Origin: Anas platyrhynchos | Lineage: Eukaryota > Chordata > Aves > Anseriformes > Anatidae | Assembly (NCBI RefSeq): GCF_047663525.1 | Contig: NC_092589.1 | Span: 23,557,001 to 23,621,000 of the forward strand | Length of the DNA stretch: 64,000 nucleotides | Reading direction: 5' to 3' | Part shown: positions 1 to 41,700 of the stretch, one piece after another | Layout: each line of letters opens with the position of its first letter | Numbering within the stretch: position 1 is the stretch's first letter | Notes under the pieces: model-generated | What the model was told of the DNA's origin: nothing | The model's input: only the letters and a program-made list of their open reading frames with translations | Database searches by the model: none | Made by a program: the position numbers and the translations under genes

Positions 1-537
1 CTTTGCATATGCAGGATACATAACTGTGAAAAGAAAGCAGTTTTGGTTCTTTGCACAATGCAGCCGCTTCATGCCAAAACTTTTTCTTTGATACATGTAA
101 GCTTAACGTTCTCTGCTGTGAGAATTATCCTTTTATTTATAGTTCTCTTTAAAACATATTTTTTGTCTTAACACATTTTCACTGAAAAAAACTTTAATTT
201 TATCCTGTCTCTCTAGAGAATAGCTTGATGTTGTTTTTATGCAGGATGTGGATCAAAGTACAATCAAATCAAACCTTAGTATATAAAATATTTAATTAAA
301 AAAAAAAAAAAAACAAACATTTTTTCAAAGTCAGTTAATTTTCAGGGTAGTAATGAAAAAGTTCCTGGAATGTAAATTTCCCAGAGAAGTCCGTTGAAGG
401 GAACTAATAGTGTAAGTGACATTTGCAGCAGACAGCAGCAAATTTTAGGAAATATTTTAAGGAGTTACAGTAAAACATTCAAAAAGATGGGTTTCCACTT
501 TTCAAAAGGGACTTCATTTATCAGCTTCATTATATCA

Positions 538-28764
<28,227 letters not shown>

Positions 28765-28895
28765 CCTGCGCGGCACCGGGGCGGGGCGGCGGCGGCGCCA
28801 GCTCGGCGGGGCGGGGACTCGCGTCACGTCCTGGGGGCTGCCCCGGGGGCGGCCGCGGCCGGCCGGGCAGGGGCTGGCGGGCGGGGAGGGCGTCC

Positions 28896-29105
28896 TCACA
28901 GGATAGTCAGGGTTGGAAGAGATCATCTGGTCCAACCATCCCCCTACTACCAGTGTCACCCACCAAACCATGTCCCTAAGCACCACGTCCAACTCTCCTT
29001 GAACACCCCCAGGGACGGTGACTCCACCACCTCCCTGGGCAACCCGTCCCAGTGCCTGACTGCTCTTTCTGAGGAGAAATGTCTCCTCATCGCCAACCTG
29101 AACCC
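28896..29105 (-). mobile_element. CR1 LINE 3' fragment next to the EPRS1 promoter
   Basis: The plus strand reads GGTTGGAAGAGATCATCTGG, then TGACTCCACCACCTCCCTGG, the reverse of the CR1 ORF2 end and 3' tail. It starts about 130 bp upstream of the EPRS1 ATG, at the edge of the CpG island. Confidence 0.88.
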
Positions 29106-31535
29106 CCAAATAACAAAGGCACAGCGCACCGGTTTGCCTCTTTTCTCGCCCTGTTGTGCATTCCCTTCCTCACAAACCCGCAGTGGGTCTGACCGGCCTT
29201 GCGATGGGTTACAGAAACACCGTGCTCACAGCTTCTGGCAGGGGCAGCCCCAAGTTCACATTGGTGCAAGGACAATGCACTGTCATGGTGCTTTTTTTTC
29301 CTGCTCTATTTTATAGCTGATATGCCAGCATCTAATTTGCTCGCAGAGAAATGGTGAAATGCTTGATCAGTGGGCCAGAGCTGTCCTGGGCGGCAGGCAG
29401 TGAGCATGACAGCACCTGCTACGCCAGCCGGTGCCCCTGGTCCCTGTGTAGAGTTTCGTCTTGTTTTCTCTGTATCTACCCCCATTAGGAGGCATTTTAG
29501 TTTCCGTAAGCATGGGAAATGGCTCCATGCAGAATTATGTTTATATCTTGGATAGGAGCTGGTGTATGCTCTCCTTCCAGTCAAGCAACAGCAGATGAGC
29601 AGAGAGATCAGTTACAGACAAATTAGAAAGGGGCTTATGCAGAGGAAATCTCCAAACATACATCAGATGTCAGTTGAAAATAAAGATATAGAGACACAGA
29701 TGAGTATTACTAAGCTCTGTACTTGTATTTTGGTGACAATTTCAAGTAAAGACACATGAAAGCAGGCTTTAAGTCATTCTACATTTTAAAGTGTTTTGCA
29801 AATTCAGATGCCAATTTTGATGTGAATCCTAAAGCATGCATATCCAGGAATCCTGGAGAGAATTACGTAGAACTGAGTGAAAATTAGTCTGTACTTACTA
29901 GGTAGCAAACCTCAATCGCATTCAATATATGGAGTGACTCAAGTTATGAGAAGCCAAAATATGATGAAGGCTCTAATTAAAGCAGGCTGAATCTGTCTTG
30001 TGCGCTCTTAGTAGTCATGCACTTGTGGAAGGAGAAGAAAGGTAGGCTCTAGATGAAAGGATTAGAAGCATGTGTTGTTCTTCCATATGCAGCTTTAATC
30101 CAGTGTAATGATAGCATTACGGACTGGCTGATGATGATAGGGTGAGGTAAGTGATATTCTTGCTAATTTATCGGTAAATGTTATAGGGATAAGCTGTCCT
30201 CACAAAGGAAAAAGAGCTTCCCCCGTTCCTTTTCCATGTTTGCACATAGGGAGACTGGGAACCCTTCAGCAATAGCTGCCTTGTTCATATCTTTTGATGT
30301 TAAGATGTTCCTGCTTGCTGGAAATACAGCTAGCTTTAAGCCAGTTAGCTATAAGAACAATCAGGAAAAGCCTGGCGTTGCTTCACTGAAGTCATGTTGG
30401 TACTACCACTGAGAGGAAAACATCAAGTCCAAGGACTCTAGTTGCAGTTAGAAAGGTCAGACTTGTTAAGTATGTTGTTTGATGAAAGTAGAAATAAATT
30501 TGTATAACATGAACACTATCAAAAACTGTATTTGGATTTTTTTATGGAAATCTGTATGGAAAACAGAGCATTTGTATCTTTAAGTTCTGTGATAGCTTAA
30601 AGACTGAGTGGACGCAGAGTGTGGTTATTAGGATTATTAGTTATATTAGGAGTTAGTGTGGTTATTATATATTAATCTTGTGGGCAAGGAGGACATAGAA
30701 GGGGTTCAGTGCAACTTGTAGGCTACTTTGCTAATGTCAGGCAAGATTAAAGGAAACAAACCATGCTGGAAGAACTTTGCTATTCAGGCTTTAAGAAAGT
30801 AAGCAAATTCAGACACCCTCCCTAGCACCACACGCCTGAGAACTCAGCAGATGTCACTTCTCTGTGCACAGAGAACAAACAGAAAAGAACAACTGTGTGC
30901 AGTCTGTTGAAACTGGCAACCACTCAGTATGTGTCGCGTTTTTAGGGGAAGGGGGGCCCTAAGACTCCTTGATTTGAGGGTGAAGGGCTTACATCATAAA
31001 ATCTGGAGAAAACAGACGTGCCCCACTGAGTCAAGATACTCCAGAGTCTTCATTCTTCTTAAAGAGACTTCATCTATATTAACTAAGGTCGCCAGTTTTA
31101 GCTGATGATACCTAACTTCCTTCTTCCTGTTCTCTTCCGCATTCAAGTAGGCTGGACAATTCAATCCTGCTTCTCTAGCCCTCACACCTATGGGGGAAGG
31201 CTGACTGAAACAGTCTTTCAGTTTTTAAAGATCATTTTAGGTGGTATTGACCCCTACTCTCCTGTCTTTTAACCTGTGCTCCATTGGAGGGGAATATGGT
31301 ATTGTCAAGTTCACTTGCTCTTAGAAAGGCACCTGGAACTTTTGCTCTCAATTTAGACACAAAAAAAAAAATTAAATTTCTGTTGTCCCCACATATGAGA
31401 GAGTAACCTAGGACCCCCAGTAAAGATGCTCCTAACTCTCCAGGATTGAGGAGGCATAGACCCTGCCAGAGGAATTTCAGATCAGAGGGAAGCTGGGAAT
31501 TCCTTCCCCACACAACATTAACTCCAGCACACACT

Positions 31536-31637
31536 TTCTAGTTTCAAGCGTGCTAACTAGAAATGTCATAGAGGTGAGTTACAAATTTCCCAATGCTCTC
31601 AAATATATCAGTGCATTTAATACCTCACAGTTGTAAT
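31536..31637 (-). repeat. Direct copy A of a BPNT1 exon 6/intron 6 segment
   Basis: About 90% identical over about 102 bp to 35633-35736. It contains the last 14 bases of BPNT1 exon 6, its donor GTATTAAATG and the next 85 bp of intron. It lies about 1 kb past the BPNT1 stop codon, in the same orientation. Confidence 0.9.
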
Positions 31638-32631
31638 TGTGTGTCTATTCTGTACAGAACTTTAACTTGGTTGGTACATACCTTGAACTGAAAGATACAG
31701 TCTTTCATGAAGTGAGAGCAGGCATTAAACACCAAAGAGAATCTTAAAATATTTGGTAAGCAAAATAACATGTATGATCATAAAACAGCCAGATGAAACG
31801 GTTACTATTGGCTGGTTGAGTTCAATGAATGCAAAAATAGCTTTTAAACAGCTTAACTGTTTCGGAATTATGAAGCATATAGAACCCCTCTAGAACTAAC
31901 TTAAAACTACCCTAGTTTGGCTAGATAGAAAGGACCACAGCATCATTGTAAAGGATTACATTAATTACTGCTACATATATATGACAGAAGTCCTGTAGGA
32001 AATAAATTACCTCAGGAGTTGCCTGTATAGAAAACAGATCCTGGTCAACAACTTTAAGGGAATCCAAACAAAAAACAAAACAGCTTCATTCCATCCTGAA
32101 ATACACATACCCCTGCCTATAAAGAACACATTTCACTTCTAAGAATCAAAACAATCAACTTTATAATAATAAATGAGTTAATCCATCCAGACAAATTCTT
32201 ACTCCATTTGCATTTAACACAATAAACTCTTGTTGAGTACATACAACAAAAACATTAAACGAAATTTGTTAAATGACTTAACGAGATTTTGTGCCCTGAA
32301 TTTGAAGATGATTTTTGGATTGCACTGTTACAGTTAGCAGTAGTTAACCACAGTCATATCACATGAAGAATGAACACTCTACTTCCGAAGAGCAGGGAAA
32401 GCAACTATTGAAGAAATGTCATTATTGTGTTATCTGCTAAACACAGCAAAACAATCTGATCCAACATTTTATGTAGACAGTCTGCAGGTAATTTTGAAAT
32501 TATTTAACTGTTTAACGTAAGAATTAGGTTCAGATTTTGTAAAACAATTTCAAGCTCAGTTATCTTCTTCTTTCTTTTCCTCCCATCTTACTTTCTCGGC
32601 TTTCCAGGCTGAGTGAAGATGCTTTACTGCT

Positions 32632-32780
32632 TTAAGGCACAAGAGATTGCTTAACGGTGCTAGGAATACGACTGGCATAATAGTCATAATTTCTCAAGGT
32701 GGCAAGGACCCCAGCTGAATTCATGTGTTTCACTTCCTTGTTATACTGAAATGAGTTTCCATGGATATCAGTTATCTTGC
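32632..32780 (-). CDS. BPNT1: BPNT1 exon 9, stop codon
   Basis: Codes [38 protein letters not shown] and [11 protein letters not shown], then TAA at 32634-32632. The 3' UTR continues toward lower coordinates. Its end cannot be placed: only weak poly(A)-signal variants are visible, such as ATTAAA near 31615-31620. Confidence 0.95.
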
Positions 32781-35700
32781 CTGAAAACAAAACAAAAACA
32801 TTTCATTCCAGCAAATAGCAGTTGGAGAGGAATAATCTAATTTGTTAGTATAGTGATATAACTAAAAAACCAAATCAATAAGAAAACAAAAGCCAGATAT
32901 TCTTTGAGGTACAAGTGCCTGTCTTTAGATGTGAAATACGATGTTTTTGCCCAGTTTGAGCATAACAGTTTTTTATTCACTGAAATCAAATAACTAATCG
33001 GTTGTGTTTTCTTTCAGCAATACTTCAATTCCTCATGTTTCAGGAAACAGAAAACAACAGCTCTCTCCTATGGATAAATTAAAATGTGTCCTGAGTATTT
33101 AATACATTGGCAGTTGACAAGAAGGATAGTAAAATTCTCAGTTCAGGTAAAAGCCAGGGCATATCTATAACACAAACTACAGCATAAAATAGAAATACCC
33201 CAGCTGGTTTTAAAAGAGTTTGGAGAAATCACTTAGCAAGAGCAACAGGGATTTTAATGCAAGCTAATTTAACCACACGATACCTGCATAACTAGGAGGC
33301 TAAATACAGCACTGTGCCGCCCCAGATTGCTTGTTTTTTTGTGCCTGAGCTAACCTGTTTAAAGCTATCCCAGTTATCAACGCTATACTGTAGACTACAG
33401 AGGAGATAAATAAATCATGCTGTCGTGAAGCCCATATATTTGCTTGACAGAATTCAGGAGATTAAAAAACAGTATTAGCATATACTGGTTATCAATGCAA
33501 ACAACAGGAAAATATTATATTCAAATTCTTGTTAGTCAAACTTTTCATAACTTCTCTATCCCATTCCTCCCTAGAAAGGTGAAGTGACTTATTTTGGCTG
33601 GAGACCACTAATTTTACTGAATTACATTAATAACTCAATTTTGGAGTTTGTATATCCAAGGAACAACTGCATGATTTAGCCTTTTTTTGCTGTTATAAAG
33701 AATGCAATATCCACATGTTACACAACAACATGTTAGCAATAATGAACTCTTGTGTCTAGTTAGTAGGACAATGTGATTTTACTGTATAGTAGTAGCCAAT
33801 AGAAAAAAATGCTTTGAAAATAAAAAAAATAGTATACTCAAAATTTTGGAATTTGTTTTTTTCATTATTTGACTATATTAGTGAGGGGTAAAACAGTAAC
33901 ATAATGCTTTCCTGAGCATAATTTGCTGCCCCTTTGGAGTTACTGTTGATTTCAGAGGGCTCAGCCCCTAGTGAACCATGACCACACACATATATACATA
34001 ATGTAATTTTTCTTTCCAAAGGCATGTTTTGAAATTCTTTTCTTTCTATGAAAAGTATAAATGATTTTAAACTGATGCAGTTTCACTTACTTCAGAGAGG
34101 AATTTGAATACTGTTAACTTACCTCCCACAGCATGTAGAATAGCTTCAGGTGCACATGTATCCCACTTCTTGCATCCAGGACTGGCATATACATAAGCAG
34201 ATGCCTTGCCTTCTATAAGCTGAATGATCTAATATGAAAACAGAGTGGTAATCATTGCAAAGAATCTAGGCATTTAGAAACAGTTAAAAAATAACACCAG
34301 GAAACTGGGATTAGATCAGTTTATTCTGTAAATTGAAAATAAGTACCAGTCCTTTCATGTATTACAGAATACATATACATTAAGATTTAGAAAGATATAC
34401 TGTATTACCATCCCAAGTGATCTATTTTGATTGTTATATAAACATTCTAAAGGGTGAAAATCTGCTTTTAGTTCCAGAAACAAGATTCCTTATCTTGTGC
34501 AAGTATTACAAAAGTAAAGTGGAAACTCTCTCTGTGTTATCTTACTCTCTCTGTGTTATCTTAGACACATTTGGGCCTATGCACATGTTTGAAAAAAGAC
34601 ATTCAAGGGTCTTTTTGACAGCCATGACAAAAGTAAGCTTTCAAAACTGTGGTACGAGAGTATTCCATTTGCAAAGAAGGTTTGCAAAGGACATATTACT
34701 GTGTACTGCTCCTACATTTATCCTTAGACATGTGTTTCTTACAGGGCTTTTTCTCCAACTATCTAATGTGAACAGCTGGAAAAGTCTAGTTATGATCATA
34801 CTGAATTCCCATTAGTCATCCTGGTCTTTTCTTACCTTTTTAGTTTCTGTTCTAGTAACAGAATACTAGGGAAAGACAGACTTCAGCTATGTCCAGCATG
34901 GCCATTGTTACAAATATATCTGTACCAAATTTTGACTCCTTACCCCATGGCAGACTGAGTGCTAGGAAGACAAGTCATGCCAGGGAAGGAGGAGGAAGAC
35001 TCCTGTACACTCATGCAGGTAACCAACAGTTTTCTTTCATAATTCTTCTTCTTCCAAAGGTACCACATCCCAATCAAACCAAAAGATTTGGAGTTTTCAT
35101 ACCTTATTTCCTGCTCCTCCAACTCTGATGACGTTGTCTGGGTTCATAGCACTGATGCAGTCATTTACCAGGGCACTGCTGTGAGAACGGGTGGTAACAA
35201 TGATGTGTTTGCCAGCAGGTGCTTCTGTGAGCTGAAATCCAAAGGCACCTAGGCCCAGGACTCCCCAAATTGTCCTGCCCAATGTAGCATTAGCTCCTGC
35301 CTATGGAAAAGATACACAGGTCCAGATGATGGTTAACCACAATGGTCAGTATTTAAAGGACAAATAGAAAAGAGTAGCTAGAGACATCTTTCCATCTTAG
35401 GGAATATAATATTAATACTGGGATATTCATTTAAATGGTGGCACTTAAAAGGAAATACTCTGGAGTCCAGAGCAGAAAATCAGGACACCTCAGATCTCTT
35501 TCCCTCTATGGCAATGATGTCATATAACCTTCAGAAGTTCATTTACCATTTCTCATCTGTGAAATTATGGTAAGGCATTATATTCTGCCTCCCTCCACTG
35601 ATAAACTAATACGTGCATATTTCTCTACTTAATTCTAGTTTCAAGTGTGCTAACTAGAAATGTAATAGAAGTGACAGTTACAAATCACCAAATGCTCTCA

Positions 35701-38700
35701 AATATATCAATGCATTTAATACCTCATAGTTGTAATATGGCTGGTTAATAACTCCTGCTATTGCTTTGCCTCCATAAGCAATTCCAATGAGAACTGTTAC
35801 ATGGTCAAGGAGACCTGTACAGAAATAATATGAATACAGTTATGGCTGAAAAAGAGAAAGTATTAAAAAAAAGTAAACCTTCAATAAAAGTCCATGAATC
35901 GATATGCAAAGTGGTATCTTAAAAATACAAACACTAATCAGGATTTTCCGGTGTAAAATGTTTGATTTAGTCAGTTTGCCTCAAGGTCTGCAAAAAACAC
36001 TCCAAAAGTAATTTCTCTAGTGTGAGCTATGTTATAATTAATACATAATGAGAAAAGTTTCAAGGTAAACTACACAGCAGCATACAGAATCACAGAATGG
36101 CCTAGTTTGGAAGACACCTTAAAGCCCATCCAGTTCCAACCCTCTGCCATGGATGGGCAGGGATACCTCTCACCAGACCAGGTTGCCCAAAGCCCCATTC
36201 AGCCTGGCCTTGAACACTACCAGGGATGGGGCATCCACAGCTCTCTGGGCAACCTCTTCCTGTGCCTTACCACCCTCTGAATAAAGTATTTAGTCCTTAT
36301 ACCTAATCTAAATCTGCCCTCTTTTAGTTTAAAGCCATTCTCCTTTGTCTTCGTCACTCCACTCCCAACAAAGAGTCCCTCCTTTAGGTACTGAAAATTT
36401 GCTATAAGAATATGATGACATTCTTCTAAAACCGGGAGTATAAATTCTTTAATGGTTTCCAAAACCAGCAACTAGATGACAGTTTTACATCTCTCTCCCT
36501 GAAAATGGGGAAAAAAAAAATCTCACTAAAAGATTTTATGTTAACCAACTAAAAGATGCAGCAGGAAGCTAGGCCATTTGAATAGTTTGAAGAGGATGAT
36601 GTAAATGTAACTGAGCATATTCCTGTGTGTACAGGAGATTTAATCCTCCAGTTCAAAGCATGTAAGAAATTGTAAGCTTATTTAACTAAAGAATTTTTAA
36701 GGCAACCTGCTAGCAATTAAAAGCAGCCCTTTGCTCCTTGAAATAATAAAAACTGGTGGGAACTTGGTAGCCCATCAGGAATATTCAATACTGGTCGGAA
36801 CTGAATGGAATGATTAAAAAAATCCATAGTACTTACAGAGTACAGAAACAAAATCAGCCTTATGAAACAATATTGTATGCAGCTTCTATCATAAACGTAC
36901 ATGCTACTTTATTGCATTGCTGTAAGTTTTTGAATCTGCAGAACTGAGAAACCAACCTTCAGTGTACTCTTTGGTTCCATCCAAAGGATCAACCCATATT
37001 ACAAGCTGTTAAAAAATAAAAATTAAGGAACAGAGTAAACAAATACAAATCACGTAATAAACACACAAACTATATATTTTACTTTAGTGCATTTTATTTC
37101 CTTACAAAAGACAGCAAACAAATACATTCAAATTTTTAGCATTATGATATAGGACTGAAGCCTACATTATTAGTATTTTACCAAAAAAAGGTCTTGAAAA
37201 CTGATTGGAACTTGTCAGCAAATATCTTAACAGAGGTATCAATATTTAAATTGAACATGGAAATGACATTACTTTCTCATGTCCAAAGTCAATTTGGTTC
37301 AAATAAATTTGAATCACAAGTTGTAAGAATCAAATTTCCATTTCCCTTTGTTGCACAATGAGATATCCACCATTTCCAGCTCCAGAGGTGTGATTCTCGA
37401 GACTGTATTTCAGTTTTCAGACCAAAAAGAAAAATTGGCAACATTAAAATAATCTTTCTTCTCAATGCATTCTTACTTAAAGTCAGTAACCAGTAAATAG
37501 AATAGTGTAAAATATGAAAGCCAACTTATAACATTACCTCTTCCTCTTTAATTCCAGTGTACTGAGCAGGACAAGTTTTCTTCAGTATTTCTTCACAGTG
37601 TCCATCTTCAATTAATTCCTCATCTACCTCATCAGGGGGTAGTTCCTAATAAAAGGTTTTATCATATTATAGTAATGATAATATTAATATAATAAATGTA
37701 ATAAAATAAAAATAATAATTACTATATTTTATTTTAAAAGGTGTTGGACTCTCCTCAATTTGCCTTATGGATTGGCTCGCAACTTACTTGACAAAGCTAA
37801 TGCAATGGAAAGATAAAATGGGATGGGTATCTATGTTTTTTTTCCAAAGAGGTATTTCCTTAAACTTGCCAAAGTAAATTCCACTGTGAGTTACCACATC
37901 CTAAATTGTTAGTAAGAAATAAATCAGGTACTTACTTCTTCTCCTATGATCGTCACCTTGGGAAACTTCCGTGCCAGTGAAGCACAAATGCTCTTTTGTA
38001 CCAGTCGGTCAGCTTTGGTCTGCAAGTCATTGGCTCCACTCTGTCAAAGAATGGATAGAAACTTAGGTACGTCAAAACAAAAATAGTATAACGACTTATA
38101 TTGCACCCTGAATATCTACCTTGTAAAGAAAAAGAATTTTAATTTGACAAATCATTAACCTAATGATATTTATTGTCCTGACAGAGGCAGGCTAATGACT
38201 AGAAGTTTCTTTCCCTGTATACCTCTGAACTAAGATACACTGGTATGATATTGGAACAATACATGCCATAAATGCTGCATTCTTATTCATGGATGCAAAC
38301 ATACTGAACGTGTATTTGTGCAAATATTACACTATGTAAAGAATAAAGTAATACAAGTATAAACCCAGATATAAGAAGAACAAAGGCAGAAATTAACGTG
38401 TTAACAGGTAAAAGTAAGTATTTTAAGGCACACTGGAAAGATAGAGCAAATTCGGAAAGAGAAGAGAGATAGAGGTGATAGTAAAAGGTGATTTAAAGGT
38501 CCAATTAATCTAACTTGTAGTTCTTCAAAACAGTCATCAACAGTAAAGGAATAGCAGGACAACATGTCTTCCTAAACAAAAAAAAAAAAAAAAAAAAAAA
38601 AGTAGAAGGGCTACAAAGAGAAGCAATACAAATGGAGATTTTTGAGTTGACTGGGAAAAAGAAAACTCTGAACATCAGGGGAGGGAGTGGAGAAGCCAGC

Positions 38701-41700
38701 TAAAAATTCAACTGTCCTTGGACCACTTTTTCCTCATTGTGATAAATGGATGGGAGGTCACTGTTGTGAGGGAAAAGGTGGAACACTGTCTTCCTAGCTT
38801 TTCTAAAGCTTTCAATAAAGCCAGATGGAATTGGTCTCGAGGTTTCCTACCTGCAGAAAGTGAATGAATGATGAGAACTTTATGTTCTTTTGCATCTCTC
38901 TTCTCTACCATCTATAACGCATAGGCACATACAGGTTCTCTCTCTTACACTCTCTTTCTTTCCCAGCCACCTTTGATAAAAAGCTTGCAGGAATTCTTTG
39001 AGATTGCTAGCTCCTAAGACAGGAACCTTTCCTGTTGGTCACTGTTTTCAACCTGATTTTGTGTGTTTGTAGTATTCATAAAAATAAGGTAGGTACAATC
39101 AGTGCTCTTATTTAGAAGCTATATCACCTATTACTTCTGCCAGTTTTTGTTACACTGTACTTACAATTATTGACCTGATCAGAGTTCAAAATTGCTTGTT
39201 TGTTGGTTTTATTATTTTAGATGATGATTAAGCAATGCATCTCTGATTTACTGGGAAATAATATTAAACTTCCTGCATTAAAAAAAAAAAAAAACACAAA
39301 AAACTAAGCTGATGAAACCAATCAATTATTTTTAGGTAAAATTACCTTAACATATGTGGACTCTCAATAAATAAGAAAAAGAAAGAAAAAAAAAGTAAGC
39401 TTAATGAAATCTGTTTATGCATTTAAAGTTAACCAGTTAATCTAACTACAGATAATGGTTCCTTTTAATCTCTGAACAGAAGTATTTTAAGGCTTACTAA
39501 TGCAACTACACTACAAGATTTTCCAAGAACCTGAAAAAGCAGGTTATGTTAGAAAGCATAATGTATTTGTTTCAGAGAACACTGCTATACATCTAAATTC
39601 TTTTGAAAATAGATCATTTCCTTCCAGGTTTTCTAAATCCTCTCTCCCCATATACCTGATTTTAAATGCTCAGAAAAAAATATGGGGAAAAAAAGGAAAA
39701 AAAATGCAAATATTTTCTCACTAGTGAGTATAACTGGTTAAATGGGAAGAAATAAAAAGAAAGCTTTCTTTTTGCATCTACTCTCTGATCTGGCAATAGA
39801 AGTCATAAAGGGTTGGTCTTCTCTGTACAACTGGCTGAAAGTGCTTACTTCTAGAAAAACATAAATATCAGCAATGGCTTCAATGTAAACAGCAAAAATA
39901 ACCATGAAAAGACCAGGGCAGGTTCCTGGAATGCGTTGATGATAACTTCCTTCTCCAAGTGGCGCCAAAAAGGAGAGGTGCTATGCTGGACCTTGTTCTC
40001 ACTAATAAGGAGGGGCTGGTGGGGAACGTGAAGCTCAAGGGCAGACTTGCCAGCAGCAACCATGAAATGGTGGAGTTCAAGATCTTAAGGGCAGTAGGAG
40101 GGCACACAGCAAGCTCGTAACCTGGACTCCATGAGAGCAGTCCTTGGCCTCTTCAAGGATCTGCTTGGTAGAGTACTGTAGGACAAAGCCCTGGAGGGAA
40201 GAGGGGACCAAAAATGCTGGTTAACATTCAAGGATCACCTCTTTCAAGCTCTGGAGCAATGCATCCCAACAAAGAGGAAATCAGGCAAAAATGCCAGGAG
40301 GCCTGCACAGAAGAATAAGGAGATCCAGGCCAAACTGAAATGCAGAAAGAAAGCCTACAGAGGGTGGAAGCAAGGACAGGTAGCTTGGGAGAAATACAGA
40401 GAAATTGTCCAAGCAACCACGGATCAGGTTAGGAAAGCCAAAGCACTGATAGAATTAAATTTGGTCAGGGACATCAAAGGCAACAAGAAGAGCTTCTGTA
40501 AGAATGTCAGTGGTGAAAGGAAAACTAGGAAATGTGTGCCCTCTCCAGAAAGAAACAGGAGACCTGGTTACTCAGCATATGAAGAAGGCTGAGGTACTGA
40601 ACGACATTTTTGCCTCAGTCTTCACAGGAAAGTACTCTAGCCACACCACCCAAGTCACAGAAGGAAAAGGTAAGGACTGGGAGAATGATGAACTGCCCAG
40701 TATAGAAGAAGATCGAGTTTGAGATCAACTAACACACCTGTAGGCGTGCAAGTCCTTGGGACCTGATGAGATGCAGGTCCTGAGGGAACTGGTGGATGTA
40801 CTTACTAAGCCACCGTCCATCCCATCTGAGTAGTCGTGGCAGTCTGCTGGAGTTCCCACTGACATAACCCCATTCTTAAAAAGGGAAAATAGGAAGACCC
40901 TGGGACATCTTTGTTGGGGACATGGACAGTGGGACTGAGTGCACCCTCAGCAAGCTTGCTGATGACACCAAGCTGAGTGGTACAGTCAACACGCTTGAGG
41001 GAAGCATCCAGAAAGACCTTGACAGGCTGAAGAGACGCACCTGAGTGAACCTCATGAAGTTCAACATGGCTAAGTGAAAGGTCCTGCATCTGGGCTGGGG
41101 CAATTCCAAGTATAAATACAAGCTAAATACTAAAAGAGGGTAGGTTTAGATTAGGTATAAGGAAGAAAATCTTTACTCAGAGGGTGGTAAGGAACTGGAA
41201 CAGATAGCCCAGAGGACCTATCAGTGCCCTGTCCCTGGTAGTGTTCAAGGTCAGGTTGGGTGGGGCTTTGGGCAACCAACCTGATCTACTGGCAGGCATC
41301 CCTGCCCATGGTAGAGGGGTTGGAACTAGATGATCTTTAAGGTCCCTTCCAACTAAAACCATTCTATGATTCCATAAAATAAATAAATATTTAATGCAGA
41401 CCACAACACTGTAACCTACCCATAAAGCTAGAATTAACCTTAAAAATTATTTCCACCACTTCCAGTACTGCAGTCATAACCCAGACCCTGGTTTATCAGT
41501 GCAGCACACTAACTTACAGCAAATTAAGAACTTCACACAGATTATTGTAATTTCAGGTCTATTTCCTATTTACAATTAATTTTGAAGTGCCAAACTAACT
41601 TTGAAAAGCATGATTTACAATAAAAGCTAAGGTTCTTTTTTTTTTTTCTTCTTAAGAAAAAAGATTGGCTTGTCCTAACACAAAATTCACAAGGACCAAT

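Larger units (their letters stand above)
28896..32631. other. Intergenic region between EPRS1 and BPNT1
   Basis: No gene was recognised here. From left it holds a CR1 fragment, about 2.4 kb of unremarkable AT-rich sequence, a 102-bp copy of BPNT1 exon 6/intron 6 sequence (31536-31637), and the BPNT1 3' UTR of unknown length beginning at 32631 and running toward lower coordinates. Short open frames here show no family signature. Confidence 0.6.

Noticed and set aside
40504..40722. 72-codon open frame resembling a real protein
   Set aside because: It is part of the CR1 ORF2 remnant, not a host gene.
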